In this document: positions 30,139-39,255 of the stretch, piece after piece
Layout: the number at the start of each line of letters is the position of its first letter
Numbering within the stretch: the stretch's first letter is position 1
Source of the DNA: Flavobacterium tibetense
GTDB taxonomy: Bacteria > Bacteroidota > Bacteroidia > Flavobacteriales > Flavobacteriaceae
NCBI RefSeq assembly: GCF_003293845.1
Contig: NZ_QLST01000012.1
Location: 23,016 to 87,015 of the forward strand
Length of the DNA stretch: 64,000 nucleotides
Reading direction: 5' to 3'
Notes under the pieces: model-generated
Told to the model about the DNA's origin: nothing
What the model saw: the letters and a program-made list of their open reading frames with translations, nothing else
Database searches by the model: none
Made by a program: the position numbers and the translations under genes

Positions 30139-30318
30139 ATGAAAAATCAATATAAATTACCTTTAATTTTATTCCTGATTGGAATAATTTTGACCATTGT
30201 TGGTTCGCTTTTTAAATTGATGCATTGGCCAGGCGCTACCATCATATTAACTGTTGGGATGTTAACAGAAGTTGCGGCAATTATTACGTTAATTGTTCTA
30301 TTAATTAAACACAAATGA
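30139..30318 (+). CDS. 59-residue GldL-like membrane protein
   Basis: A short gene, 4 bp after the helicase stop. It codes for two hydrophobic helices (about residues 8-25 and 34-56) joined by FKLMHWPGA, a motif that matches the N-terminal membrane hairpin of the gliding/type 9 secretion motor protein GldL (pattern LFKIMHWPGA). The rest of GldL is absent. Its stop overlaps the DUF1304 start in ATGATA (4-bp overlap), so the two are translationally coupled. Whether it is a motor accessory, a relic, or an independent small protein is open. Confidence 0.7.
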   Translation: MKNQYKLPLILFLIGIILTIVGSLFKLMHWPGATIILTVGMLTEVAAIITLIVLLIKHK

Positions 30319-30677
30319 TAATTTGGGTTAAAATACTTATTGTTGTAATTGCTCTTTTGCATTTGTATTTCCTTTGGTTAGAAATGTTTGTTTGGACAAC
30401 CAAAGCCAAAAAAGTATTTAGAAGTTTACCTGAAGATTTATTCGAAAAAACAAAAGTTTTAGCCGCCAATCAAGGATTATATAACGGATTTTTAGCTGCT
30501 GGATTAATTTGGTCTGTGATAATTGCTGATGAAATTTGGAGTAAAAACATCGCTTTTTTCTTTTTAATATGCGTTGCAGTTGCTGGTTGTTATGGCTACT
30601 ACTCTACTCAATCTAAAAAAATATTTTATGTGCAAGCTTTACCAGCTATCATTGCTTTGTTGAGTTTGTTATTTTAA
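30315..30677 (+). CDS. DUF1304 family membrane protein
   Basis: A 120-residue protein with four hydrophobic helices, matching the DUF1304 family (PF06993): HLYFLWLEMFVW near residues 16-27 and AANQGLYNGFLAAGLIW near 50-66 are the family hallmarks. Function is unknown for the whole family. The start codon overlaps the stop of the GldL-like gene. A strong terminator follows at once, closing the helicase/GldL-like/DUF1304 transcript. Confidence 0.85.
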   Translation: MIIWVKILIVVIALLHLYFLWLEMFVWTTKAKKVFRSLPEDLFEKTKVLAANQGLYNGFLAAGLIWSVIIADEIWSKNIAFFFLICVAVAGCYGYYSTQSKKIFYVQALPAIIALLSLLF

Positions 30678-30680
30678 CAA

Positions 30681-30713
30681 AAAAAGCTCAGACTAAGAAT
30701 CTGAGCTTTTTTT
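30681..30713. terminator. bidirectional terminator after the DUF1304 gene
   Basis: A 12-bp stem AAAAAGCTCAGA/TCTGAGCTTTTT with a 7-nt loop; T-run on both strands. It separates the plus-strand operon from the convergent lipoprotein gene. Confidence 0.9.
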
Positions 30714-30765
30714 AAAATATCGTTATGAAAATCTAGAAGTAATAATCAGTTTTAGCCTTTAGTAT

Positions 30766-31227
30766 TTATTTCTTAATTATAACTATAGCTTTATTTACAA
30801 CGATATTCGGATTCTTTGTAGATTTCAAAATTCCTTTAAAAGTATATTTTCCATCTTCGGAGATTTTAAGCACTTCATTTTTTCCAGTAAAACTCCATTT
30901 TGTATTATCTCCAATAGTCGTTTTTATTTCTCCAATCGTTATATTTTTTTCAGTTGGGTCGAATTCAAGAATTGCAAAAGGTTTGTCATTTTTGTAGATT
31001 CTTAATCTGAATTGAAAAAATTCTTCTCCTGAATATTCAACGTCCATTTCGGACCAAAAAGAAATTTCTTCATCTTTTTTTAAATTTAAAGTTGTTTCTT
31101 TTTCAAAAATATTTTCTTCACTTGTACTAACTCTATTTATTGGTAATCTAGCAATTTCTTCACCTGTAAATGATTCACAAGAAGTGATAAATAAATAAGA
31201 AATTAATAAAAATAATATTTTCTTCAT
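30766..31227 (-). CDS. hypothetical lipoprotein
   Basis: A 153-residue lipoprotein: MKKILFLLISYLFITSC puts the lipid-bearing Cys at residue 17. The mature part is beta-rich (for example EFFQFRLRIYKNDKPF) and looks like a small beta-sandwich; no family was recognised. It lies 33 bp behind hutH on the same strand. No link to histidine degradation is evident, and no other hut genes are in the window. Confidence 0.7.
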   Translation of the reverse strand: MKKILFLLISYLFITSCESFTGEEIARLPINRVSTSEENIFEKETTLNLKKDEEISFWSEMDVEYSGEEFFQFRLRIYKNDKPFAILEFDPTEKNITIGEIKTTIGDNTKWSFTGKNEVLKISEDGKYTFKGILKSTKNPNIVVNKAIVIIKK

Positions 31228-31260
31228 ATTTTGTTTTTAAATATTACTGCAATTTTCTAA

Positions 31261-32763
31261 TTAATCCTCTAAATCTATTTGAAAACTGTTTAAAAATAAA
31301 ACTGATTTCTCGATATCATAATGCAAAATTCTGTCTTCCGACACAAAAGAAACTTCCTCTCTGTACGATTTTACAAAACTTTCTAGGAATTCACTCGACT
31401 GTAATGGTCTTCTGAATTCTAAGGCTTGAGAAGCGTTTAGTAGTTCAATCGCTAAAATACGTTCTAAGTTTTCAACAATTCGTAACGTTTTCGTTGCAGC
31501 ATTAGCTCCCATACTTACATGATCTTCTTGTCCGTTGCTCGAAACAATGCTATCAATGCTTGCTGGAGTTGCCAATTGTTTATTCTGACTCACAATACTA
31601 GCAGCTGTATATTGCGGAATCATAAAACCTGAATTCAAACCTGGATCATTCACTAAAAATGCCGGTAATTCTCTTAAACCTGAAATTAATTGATAGGTTC
31701 TTCTTTCGGAAATATTACCTAATTCTGCCAATGCTATTCCAAGGAAATCCAATGCTAATGCTAAAGGTTGTCCGTGGAAATTTCCTCCAGAAATAATCAA
31801 ATCTTCACCAACAAATATATTTGGATTATCCGTAACCGAATTAATTTCGGTACGAAAAACTTTTTTTACATAATCAATCGTATCTTTTGAAGCACCATGC
31901 ACTTGCGGAATACAACGGAACGAATACGGATCTTGTACCTGTTTTTTCTCTTGTGCAATAATCTGACTTCCTTCTAATAAATCACGCATTCTTTCAGCTG
32001 TAACCACTTGTCCTTTGTGCGGACGAATCAAATGAATTAAATCCGTAAATGGTTCAATTCTTCCATCAAATCCTTCCAAAGAAATGGCACCAATAACATC
32101 TGCTAAATACGATAACTTTTCCGCTTTAATTAAGGAATAAACACCGTAAGCACTCATAAATTGGGTTCCATTTAACATGGCTAAACCTTCTTTGGATTGT
32201 AAAACTATTGGTTCCCAACCCATTTTTTGTAATGCTTTTGAAGCCGGTTGACGAAAACCATCCATATAAACTTCTCCTTCACCAAGTAATGGCAACGATA
32301 AATGTGCCAAAGGAGCCAAATCACCCGAAGCACCTAATGAACCTAATGTATAAATTACGGGTAAAATGTCGTTGTTGTAAAAATCAATTAAACGCTCCAC
32401 AGTTACTAATTGCACACCTGAATGTCCGTAACTTAGGGATTGGATTTTTAGTAATAACATGATTTTAACCACTTCAAGCGGCACTTCATCTCCTGTTCCA
32501 CAAGCGTGTGATTTTACTAAGTTTTCTTGTAATTTAGATAAATTTTCATCCGAAATCTTTACATTGCATAAAGAACCAAAACCAGTATTAATACCATAAA
32601 TAGGTTTGTCATTGGAAAGCATTTTGGCATCCAAATAGCTTCTGCATTTTACGATATTCACTTTTGCTTCTTCTGATAAAGCCAACTTGTAATCGTTTGA
32701 AATTATGGTATTTATCGTTTCAATTGAAAGTAAATCAGAACTTATATAATGTGTATTTTCCAT
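31261..32763 (-). CDS. hutH: histidine ammonia-lyase
   Basis: A 500-residue aromatic amino acid lyase that removes ammonia from histidine to give urocanate. The start ATG 32763 gives MENTHYISS; the longer frame adds 16 residues with no family match. The Ala-Ser-Gly that cyclises to the MIO cofactor is at 145-147 in LGASGDLAPLAH. The N-terminal YGINTGFG, GNFHGQPLALALD, and QDHVS-like ASSNGQEDHVSMG signatures are all present. Length is slightly below typical. A tyrosine ammonia-lyase role is less likely because the motif set is that of HutH, but selectivity cannot be proven by eye. Confidence 0.9.
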   Translation of the reverse strand: MENTHYISSDLLSIETINTIISNDYKLALSEEAKVNIVKCRSYLDAKMLSNDKPIYGINTGFGSLCNVKISDENLSKLQENLVKSHACGTGDEVPLEVVKIMLLLKIQSLSYGHSGVQLVTVERLIDFYNNDILPVIYTLGSLGASGDLAPLAHLSLPLLGEGEVYMDGFRQPASKALQKMGWEPIVLQSKEGLAMLNGTQFMSAYGVYSLIKAEKLSYLADVIGAISLEGFDGRIEPFTDLIHLIRPHKGQVVTAERMRDLLEGSQIIAQEKKQVQDPYSFRCIPQVHGASKDTIDYVKKVFRTEINSVTDNPNIFVGEDLIISGGNFHGQPLALALDFLGIALAELGNISERRTYQLISGLRELPAFLVNDPGLNSGFMIPQYTAASIVSQNKQLATPASIDSIVSSNGQEDHVSMGANAATKTLRIVENLERILAIELLNASQALEFRRPLQSSEFLESFVKSYREEVSFVSEDRILHYDIEKSVLFLNSFQIDLED

Positions 32764-32927
32764 GGTAGTTTTTAAAACTTCAAAATTCCGTAAACAATCG
32801 TTAAAATGCAAGTAATATTTGTATTAATATCAAAAAATAGAAATTTGCTAATAATTAGCTCGATTTCAATCTAAAATTTAAAGAATTTTCAATAAATTAG
32901 CGACTTCAAATTTTACACACAAATACA

Positions 32928-34010
32928 ATGAAAAATACAGCTTTAACGCACATTCACGAAAGTTTGGGAGCTAAAATGGTTCCGTTTGCAGGTTATAACA
33001 TGCCTGTTCAATATGAAGGAGTAAATGCAGAACACGAAATCGTTAGAAATGGCGTAGGTGTTTTTGATGTGTCGCACATGGGCGAATTCTTCTTGAAAGG
33101 AGAAAATGCTTTGGCATTAATTCAAAAGGTAACTTCAAACGACGCTTCAAAATTAGTGAACGGAAAAGCACAATATTCTTGTTTACCAAATAACGATGGC
33201 GGAATTGTTGACGACTTAATCGTTTACAAAATTGAAGACAATCATTATATGTTGGTAGTAAATGCTTCTAACATTGAAAAAGATTGGAATTGGATTGCAT
33301 CACACAATGATTTAGGTGTGGATATGCAAAATCTATCTGATAGTTATTCTTTATTAGCTATTCAAGGACCAAAAGCCGCTGAAGCTATGCAATCATTGAC
33401 TGCTATTGATTTAACTAACATGGGGTATTATACGTTCCAAATTGGTGAATTTGCTGGAAAAAATGATGTAATTGTTTCGGCAACAGGATATACTGGTTCG
33501 GGAGGATTTGAAATTTACTTCAAAAACGAAGATGCGGAATACATTTGGAACAAAGTTTTTGAAGCTGGAGCAGCTTTTGGAATTAAACCAATTGGATTAG
33601 CGGCTCGTGATACTTTACGTTTAGAAATGGGATTCTGTTTGTACGGAAACGACATCAACGATACCACTTCTCCATTAGAAGCAGGTTTAGGTTGGATTAC
33701 CAAATTCGACAAAGAATTTACCAATTCTGAAAACTTAAAGAAACAAAAAGAAGCTGGCGTTTCTAGAAAATTAGTTGGTTTTGAAATGGTAGATAGAGGA
33801 ATTCCTCGTCACGATTACGAAATTGCTGATGCGAACGGAAATGTAGTTGGAATTGTAACTTCAGGAACACAATCACCTTCTTTAGGAATTGCTATTGGAA
33901 TGGGTTATGTACCAACAGCTTTAGCTACAACAGATTCAGAAATTTATATTAGAATTAGAAATAAAGACATTAAAGCAAAAGTGGTTAAAACGCCGTTTTA
34001 TAAGAAATAA
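32928..34010 (+). CDS. gcvT: glycine cleavage system aminomethyltransferase (T protein)
   Basis: A 360-residue T protein that transfers the methylene group from lipoyl H protein to tetrahydrofolate and releases ammonia. It begins [27 protein letters not shown], has FDVSHMGEF near 50-58 with the catalytic Asp in [11 protein letters not shown] near 95-105, and the C-terminal barrel with [11 protein letters not shown] and [16 protein letters not shown]. Length is normal. gcvH and gcvP are not in this window, so the system is encoded at separate loci. The 5' leader is about 100 nt or less and shows no glycine riboswitch. Confidence 0.95.
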   Translation: MKNTALTHIHESLGAKMVPFAGYNMPVQYEGVNAEHEIVRNGVGVFDVSHMGEFFLKGENALALIQKVTSNDASKLVNGKAQYSCLPNNDGGIVDDLIVYKIEDNHYMLVVNASNIEKDWNWIASHNDLGVDMQNLSDSYSLLAIQGPKAAEAMQSLTAIDLTNMGYYTFQIGEFAGKNDVIVSATGYTGSGGFEIYFKNEDAEYIWNKVFEAGAAFGIKPIGLAARDTLRLEMGFCLYGNDINDTTSPLEAGLGWITKFDKEFTNSENLKKQKEAGVSRKLVGFEMVDRGIPRHDYEIADANGNVVGIVTSGTQSPSLGIAIGMGYVPTALATTDSEIYIRIRNKDIKAKVVKTPFYKK

Positions 34011-34019
34011 TCAAGTTTT

Positions 34020-34300
34020 GTTACACAGAGATTCGCAGAGTTTTTTGAATTAGATTGTGTTGATTCAGAGATTCACAGAGCGTTTCACTTTTTGGAATTT
34101 GGAATTTAATTTTTGGAATTTAAAAACATATAAGTCATATTAGTTTTTCAAGCTGAATTTAGATTGCAAATATTAAGTTCATTTAAGATTTATTAAATTT
34201 CTTAAATCTGTGTTCCTTTTTGGAATTTGGAATTTGACTTTTGGAATTTGAATATTTACATTTGCAACCTGAAACTTGAAACTTTAAACAAAAATATTTA
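34020..34300 (+). repeat. intergenic heptad-type repeat cluster
   Basis: The 293 bp between gcvT and yebC hold no gene. They contain two CACAGAGATTCGCAGAG-like pieces (about 34024-34044 and 34062-34082), two copies of a 33-bp block built from TTTGGAA heptads (34090-34122 and 34216-34251), and a CTGAAAC/TTGAAAC/TTTAAAC heptad run (about 34268-34289). Confidence 0.7.
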
Positions 34301-34303
34301 GAA

Positions 34304-35023
34304 ATGGGAAGAGCGTTTGAATTTAGAAAAGCCCGTAAAATGAAACGTTGGTCGGCTATGGCTAAAACGTTTACTAGAATAGGAAAAGATATTGTAATGG
34401 CCGTTAAAGAAGGCGGACCAAATCCTGAAACCAATTCACGTTTAAGAGCGGTTATTCAGAATGCGAAAGCTGCGAATATGCCAAAAGACAACGTGGAGCG
34501 TGCTATTAAAAAAGCATCAGATAAAGATACAGCCAACTTCAAGGAAGTATTATTTGAAGGCTATGCACCACACGGAATTGCCATTTTAATTGAAACCGCT
34601 ACCGATAACAACAACAGAACCGTTGCGAATATTAGAAGTTATTTCAACAAATGTAACGGTACGATGGGAACTCAAGGTTCGGTGGAATTTATGTTTGATC
34701 ATACATGTAATTTTAGAATTCCAGCTGAAGGACAAGATGTGGAAGAATTAGAATTAGAAATGATTGATTTTGGTGTAGAAGAAATCTTTGCTGATGAAGA
34801 CGGTATTTTAATGTACGCTCCTTTTGAAAGCTTTGGTGCAATTCAGAAAGAATTAGAATCTCGTGGTTTAGAAATTTTATCTTCAGGATTTGAAAGAATT
34901 CCACAAGTAACCAAAGAACTAACACCAGAGCAAGTTGCTGATGTGGAAAAATTATTAGAAAAAATTGAAGAAGACGATGACGTAATGAACGTATATCATA
35001 CAATGCAAGAAAGCGTTGAGTAA
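34304..35023 (+). CDS. YebC/PmpR family protein
   Basis: A 239-residue member of the YebC family, translation or transcription regulators that bind DNA or ribosomes stalled at proline runs. The hallmark MGRAFEFRKARKMKRW (the flavobacterial variant of AGHSKWANIKH) opens the protein, followed by GGPNPETNSRLRAVIQNAK and NMPKDNVERAIKKA near 43-70. The acidic C-terminal domain is intact. Length is normal. It is a single gene with a clear terminator downstream and repeat-rich DNA upstream. Confidence 0.92.
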   Translation: MGRAFEFRKARKMKRWSAMAKTFTRIGKDIVMAVKEGGPNPETNSRLRAVIQNAKAANMPKDNVERAIKKASDKDTANFKEVLFEGYAPHGIAILIETATDNNNRTVANIRSYFNKCNGTMGTQGSVEFMFDHTCNFRIPAEGQDVEELELEMIDFGVEEIFADEDGILMYAPFESFGAIQKELESRGLEILSSGFERIPQVTKELTPEQVADVEKLLEKIEEDDDVMNVYHTMQESVE

Positions 35024-35045
35024 TTCTTTTTCTATCTTACATATG

Positions 35046-35079
35046 AAATCCTTACAAGAAATTGTGAGGATTTTTTTAT
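35046..35079 (+). terminator. terminator after yebC
   Basis: A 12-bp stem AAATCCTTACAA/TTGTGAGGATTT (one G-U pair), GAAA tetraloop, T-run. Confidence 0.85.
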
Positions 35080-35205
35080 ATATTAAAAAATAATTAAGTT
35101 GTAGGAAAAATTATTTATTTTTGTCATCAACTACTCAATGATAGAAATCAAGCAAATTTAAGATCATAAAACTTGTTATTAGAGTAAGAAATAAAAATAT
35201 ATGTC

Positions 35206-36003
35206 ATGAAAAAAATTTTATTATTCTTATTTTTCAGTACTCAATTATATTCTCAAGACTATTATTTTCAGGGTAAAATTTTACATTGTAAAACAAGTAA
35301 CTTTGAAGCTAAAAAATTATTTGATGATGGAGTCAAGTTGTTACATCTAAATCACCAACTTAACATGAAATACTTAGCTATTAATGCTGATATTTTTGGA
35401 AGAGCAATTCTGCAAGATACTACATTTTGTGATGCCTATTTTTTTGCAGGATATACATTAAATCTATTGGGAAAATATCGCGAATCCTATGCTTTTCACA
35501 AAATGGCAGATACATTAGCCCCGAAAGCGGTTTTGTTGTACAAACAAAATTTAGCTGCAGTTTGTTTAAAAATAGATTTAATAAAAGAAGCAAGGGAAAA
35601 ATACAAGGAAATTGTGACGTCTTTTCCTAGAAGCCCTGAAGGTTATTATGGCATAGCTGTAACTTCACTAATAATTGGAGACTACTCTAATGGAATACAG
35701 AACGCTAAGAGAGCTTTAGATAATTACGAATCAACTGAATTTCAGTATGGTCAAACGCTTTACATAAAAGGAATATTGCTTACTTTAGATAAACAATATA
35801 CTGAAGCACTTTCAACCTTAAAAGAAGTTCCTAGAAGCTTAAAGAAAGATGATAATTTTAATATGTATTTTAGTTTATCCTTATTACAGGTCTCAATCAG
35901 TACAAATGATTTAAAAATGAAAAAAGAATCTTTAAAATATTATAACAAGATTAAAGACAAAAACAACATACCTGAAGATATAAAACCTTTATTTAATTAT
36001 TAA
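35206..36003 (+). CDS. exported TPR-repeat protein
   Basis: A 265-residue protein with signal peptide MKKILLFLFFSTQLYSQ. TPR-like helices fill the mature part: YFFAGYTLNLLGKYRESYAF near 85-104, GYYGIAVTSLIIGDYSNGI near 146-164, and a third unit LYIKGILLTLDKQYTEAL. The family cannot be named and the function is unknown. A TATTTTTG box at 35116-35123 may be its -7 element, but the nearest TTG is only 14 bp away. It marks the start of a patch of small exported proteins and repeats reaching to 40.6 kb. Confidence 0.7.
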   Translation: MKKILLFLFFSTQLYSQDYYFQGKILHCKTSNFEAKKLFDDGVKLLHLNHQLNMKYLAINADIFGRAILQDTTFCDAYFFAGYTLNLLGKYRESYAFHKMADTLAPKAVLLYKQNLAAVCLKIDLIKEAREKYKEIVTSFPRSPEGYYGIAVTSLIIGDYSNGIQNAKRALDNYESTEFQYGQTLYIKGILLTLDKQYTEALSTLKEVPRSLKKDDNFNMYFSLSLLQVSISTNDLKMKKESLKYYNKIKDKNNIPEDIKPLFNY

Positions 36004-36026
36004 ATGTTAAGTAATTAGACGCAAAA

Positions 36027-36062
36027 CCGATAGCGCGGAATTACATTCCGTGCCAACAAAGC
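36027..36062. repeat. REP-like palindromic repeat, copy 1
   Basis: ACCGATAGCGCGGAATTA with a following complementary arm ATTCCGTGCC: an imperfect inverted repeat (GCGCGGAAT/ATTCCGTGC) followed by AACAAAGC and an A-run. A near-identical copy is at 37334. Confidence 0.75.
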
Positions 36063-36116
36063 AAAAAAAAACAATTAAAAAATTCGTAACTTAGTAAATA
36101 ATATAACTTTACGATT

Positions 36117-36737
36117 ATGAGAGTTGTTTTTATTCTTATCCTACTCTTACTAATGCAATCGTGTGCTTCCAAAAAGTATACAAAAATTAGGCTGTTACCT
36201 GATGGAATCAAATCTGCAACCGAAGAAAAATATGTAGTAGAAAATAATCAGAAAAAGCTTTTGTATAAAAAGGAAATGGTTTTTACTAAAAATGGTCGCA
36301 TCAAATACTCCAAAACTGTTGATTCGTTAGGCAATCTATTGCGAGAAACCGAAAAGAGATTATGGTTTGTAGTAGAATTGTATCCTGATAAAGAATCGTA
36401 TTATTGTAAAACACGTTGGAAAACCAAACAACGTGAGCGTATCAGCTGCTACACAAAAAAACAATACAAAGAAAATGAAGCCATTTATTATTATAATACC
36501 GATGGAACGATTGATAAAATAGAAGATAATTTCGAAACGTTCAACACACAGTATTTTTATTATACTAATAAAGAACTTTCTAAAATTATTATCAGGGATA
36601 AAAATGATATACTCATTGATGAAATTTCAATAAATTGTGTAACAAAAGATGAAAAAGGAACTTGTTTAAAAGAGATTAGAATTTCAATTAAAACAAATAA
36701 TCAAGAAGAGCTATTATTAACACCAAAATATGATTAA
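36117..36737 (+). CDS. hypothetical lipoprotein
   Basis: A 206-residue lipoprotein with MRVVFILILLLLMQSC (lipid Cys at residue 16). The mature part is rich in Lys, Tyr and charged strands of the pattern used by YD/RHS-like or MORN-like beta repeats (for example YYYNTDGTIDKIEDNFE), but no domain can be assigned. It stands alone between two repeat elements. Function unknown. Confidence 0.65.
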   Translation: MRVVFILILLLLMQSCASKKYTKIRLLPDGIKSATEEKYVVENNQKKLLYKKEMVFTKNGRIKYSKTVDSLGNLLRETEKRLWFVVELYPDKESYYCKTRWKTKQRERISCYTKKQYKENEAIYYYNTDGTIDKIEDNFETFNTQYFYYTNKELSKIIIRDKNDILIDEISINCVTKDEKGTCLKEIRISIKTNNQEELLLTPKYD

Positions 36738-36922
36738 TCTTCTCACCCTATAGCGAAGAATGAAATTAAGTGATCGTTCATCATTAATTTCAAACAATAA
36801 GTAAAAATATATTTCGTTTTATAAATTTAATTTGAACTGTATCATTTCATACTATTTTGAAATATTTTATAAAAAACAACAATATTTAAATGAAATTAAA
36901 CCAACTAAAACCATTACATCAA

Positions 36923-37300
36923 ATGAAAAAAATTATCTTTTTCTTAACTACCTTAGGCATTATCGCTTGCTCCTCTACAAAATCAAATGTATCATCAAAC
37001 TCATCTAATAGTACATATGGTTATAGTCAAAAAAATCCTGTAAAAGTCGGTGGATTTTCTGAAGGTCCAATTAATGAAAGAAATTATTTAAATTCATTAA
37101 GTGGTCCAAATGGTGAGCGCATTTGGTTTCAAAGATCAGGAAGTTGTTGTCAATTTAATACTAAAAATAGTCCCTATGGAGCGGGAATGCTAGATATTTA
37201 TAGAGTTTCATATGAAGGTAAAAAAGACACTGTTACTTTATACTTAAACATGTACGATAAAGAATCTTTAAAAGCTCCAGAAGGTTTTAAGTTCAAATAA
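36923..37300 (+). CDS. small lipoprotein
   Basis: A 125-residue lipoprotein. ATG 36923 is the start because it begins the lipoprotein signal MKKIIFFLTTLGIIAC (Cys at 16); the upstream in-frame ATG at 36890 would put 11 unrelated residues before it. A Ser/Asn-rich linker precedes a compact domain with LSGPNGERIWFQRSGSCC. The pair of cysteines and the short length suggest a folded extracytoplasmic domain of unknown function. The signal region resembles that of the lipoprotein at 39898 and both genes end in nearly identical terminators. Confidence 0.7.
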   Translation: MKKIIFFLTTLGIIACSSTKSNVSSNSSNSTYGYSQKNPVKVGGFSEGPINERNYLNSLSGPNGERIWFQRSGSCCQFNTKNSPYGAGMLDIYRVSYEGKKDTVTLYLNMYDKESLKAPEGFKFK

Positions 37301-37308
37301 TCACACCT

Positions 37309-37370
37309 CTATAGCACGGAATCACATTCCTAATACCGATAGCGCGGAATTGCATTCCGTGCCCACAAAA
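37309..37370. repeat. REP-like palindromic repeat, copies 2 and 3
   Basis: A partial copy TAGCACGGAATCACATTCC (about 37313-37331) followed by a full copy starting ACCGATAGCGCGGAATTG with arm ATTCCGTGCCC (about 37334-37362) and CACAAAA. It directly precedes a terminator. Confidence 0.75.
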
Positions 37371-37372
37371 CA

Positions 37373-37402
37373 AAAAATCCTGAGCAACACTCAGGATTTC
37401 TT
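37373..37402 (+). terminator. terminator, twin of the one at 40569
   Basis: Stem AAATCCTGAG/CTCAGGATTT with loop CAACA and T-rich tail. The same hairpin and flanks occur at 40569-40597. Confidence 0.85.
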
Positions 37403-37519
37403 CTTTAACACCAGACACTACAAAACTTATAAAGGATTAAAAATAAATATAATAGCAATTAAAAATATTGAGTCACTATTTTGGTTAGCTTTATAAAAAT
37501 ATTTTAATCACCATTTTGT

Positions 37520-38641
37520 ATGCACCTGTCTTTTCAAAAAGTATTTTATGTCATCGCCACAATTGTTGGTCTGTTTACAATTTTAATTTTAGCAAAAGCA
37601 GTGCTTATTCCTATTGCATTTGCCTTTTTAATAGCGTTTATACTTTTTCCTTTAACCAAGAAACTTGAATTTTGGGGTGCAAATGAAACTTTATCAGCAA
37701 TTTTATCCATTTTAGGGTTATCATTGATAGTTGGCGCTGCTATTCTTCTTTTCTCGAATCAAATCATCCAACTTTCAGAAAACTTAACCGATTTTAAAGT
37801 TAAAATTGTCAATGTTTTTGCCGATGCCACATTATTTTTTAATAAAAACATTGTGCTTTTACCCCAACTGGAAAAAGAAGATTTATTCGATAAGATCAAA
37901 AATTGGATAAACGATTCAGCTGGAGCATTAATAAGTCAAACATTTAGTAGCTCGGCTAATTTCATTTTCGGACTATTAACTTCAATCGTATTTACCTTCC
38001 TGATACTCATTTACAAAAAAGGTCTGGTAAGCGCATTAGTCAGTTTTTTTCCTCAGGAGCATAGAAAAAATGCTTTTACTATGTTTAAATCGGTGCAACA
38101 AGTAGGACAGCAATACCTTTTTGGGATGGTAGTAATTGTGCTAATACTGGGATTTGTTAATAGTATCGGACTTTGGATAATTGGCATTGACAATCCTTTT
38201 CTATTTGGTTTTTTGGCTGCTGTCTTAGCTCTTATTCCTTATGCTGGAACCTTTTTGGGCTCTGCAATTCCTGTCTTATATGCTTTTATATCCTATGATA
38301 AAATTTGGATGCCAATAACCATAGTCATTTTCTTCTGGCTCGTTCAGCTAATTGAAAGTAATTATCTAACCCCAAAAATCGTTGGAGGAAATCTAAAAAT
38401 TAACGCTTTCACTTCAATTATAAGTATCATTATTGGAGCTTCGATTTGGGGTATAGCCGGTATGATTTTATTTTTACCATTCGCCGCCATGTTAAAAACA
38501 GTTTGCGAACATTATATAGAACTTAAACCTTTTGCTTTGCTTATAGGTGAGGAAAATTACAATACGAAAAAGGTGAATGATAAATTCACTGATAAATTGT
38601 TTAAAAAGATAAAAAACTTATTTTCAAAAAAACATAGTTAA
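37520..38641 (+). CDS. AI-2E/PerM family transporter
   Basis: A 373-residue membrane protein, second AI-2E/PerM paralogue of the window. It has about eight hydrophobic segments and the family signature ALIPYAGTFLGSAIP near residues 237-251, with the large soluble loop at about 90-150 and a Lys-rich cytoplasmic C-terminus. Substrate unknown; the family is proposed to export autoinducer-2 or act as an ion antiporter. It is convergent with the PAS gene; no operon partner is visible. Confidence 0.82.
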   Translation: MHLSFQKVFYVIATIVGLFTILILAKAVLIPIAFAFLIAFILFPLTKKLEFWGANETLSAILSILGLSLIVGAAILLFSNQIIQLSENLTDFKVKIVNVFADATLFFNKNIVLLPQLEKEDLFDKIKNWINDSAGALISQTFSSSANFIFGLLTSIVFTFLILIYKKGLVSALVSFFPQEHRKNAFTMFKSVQQVGQQYLFGMVVIVLILGFVNSIGLWIIGIDNPFLFGFLAAVLALIPYAGTFLGSAIPVLYAFISYDKIWMPITIVIFFWLVQLIESNYLTPKIVGGNLKINAFTSIISIIIGASIWGIAGMILFLPFAAMLKTVCEHYIELKPFALLIGEENYNTKKVNDKFTDKLFKKIKNLFSKKHS

Positions 38642-38672
38642 TGGAATTAACTAATTTTAACCGCTTTCCTAT

Positions 38673-39161
38673 TTAAGATGCTATACGTTCAAATGCAATA
38701 TAATTTACTAATTCACCTTTGGAATTAAATTTGGGTTTAGCTTCAATTTCACATAAATACGTAGAGCCATCTTTGTTGTAATTCAAGATTACTGCTTTAA
38801 AAGGCATTTGGTTTTGAAGTGCTATTTTGATGCTTTTTCTAGTTTCAAGAGAAGTGGCTTCACCCTGGAACATTTTGGGTGTTTTACCAATAATTTCAAA
38901 AGGTTGGTAACCGTTCATTTGGGTAATTCCTTCTGAAGCAAAGACAATTTCACTATTGGCATTGGTAATAATGATTTCGCGTTTTTGTTTGTAAACTGCT
39001 GTTGCAAAGCATTCTTTTACTTTCCAATGGTGCTGAATAGCATTGAATTTTGAAATCTCTAATTGTCCAATAGAGAAAATATCAAACGATTGAATCGGCA
39101 ATAAAGTTAAAGGGTGTTTCTGGTAATAAGCTGCAAGCGCCTGATCATAATTTTCTGTCAT
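38673..39161 (-). CDS. LOV-like PAS domain protein lacking the photoactive cysteine
   Basis: A 162-residue stand-alone sensor domain. Residues about 55-160 align with PAS/LOV folds: REIIITNANSEIVFASEGI, then YQPFEIIGKTPKMFQGEAT, then NYNKDGSTYLCEIEAKPKFN and GELVNYIAFERI. In LOV domains the core is G-R-N-C-R-F-L-Q-G; here it is GKTPKMFQG (92-100), so the adduct-forming Cys is replaced by Pro95. It therefore cannot do the usual flavin-cysteine photochemistry, though flavin or another ligand may bind. No output domain is attached. Upstream is a cobalamin riboswitch and a hairpin that ends 2 nt before the ATG. Confidence 0.85.
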   Translation of the reverse strand: MTENYDQALAAYYQKHPLTLLPIQSFDIFSIGQLEISKFNAIQHHWKVKECFATAVYKQKREIIITNANSEIVFASEGITQMNGYQPFEIIGKTPKMFQGEATSLETRKSIKIALQNQMPFKAVILNYNKDGSTYLCEIEAKPKFNSKGELVNYIAFERIAS

Positions 39162-39163
39162 AA

Positions 39164-39190
39164 CTATTCATTGTTAGAGAAAATGAATAG
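39164..39190 (-). promoter_or_regulatory. start-proximal hairpin, candidate expression platform
   Basis: A perfect 9-bp stem CTATTCATT/AATGAATAG with a 9-nt loop ends 2 nt before the ATG of the PAS gene. It could hide the ribosome landing site and act as the output of the riboswitch upstream. Confidence 0.5.
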
Positions 39191-39255
39191 AACAGTAGCC
39201 TTATTTTTTACAAATAAAGCAAACTCGTCCAAGCATTTCTCGTGATACTTAAACT

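Noticed and set aside
30147..30362. 71-codon minus-strand frame
   Set aside because: It is antisense to the coupled GldL-like and DUF1304 genes, which have overlapping starts and recognisable motifs.
32881..32927. Glycine riboswitch before gcvT
   Set aside because: The short leader has none of the conserved tandem aptamer elements.
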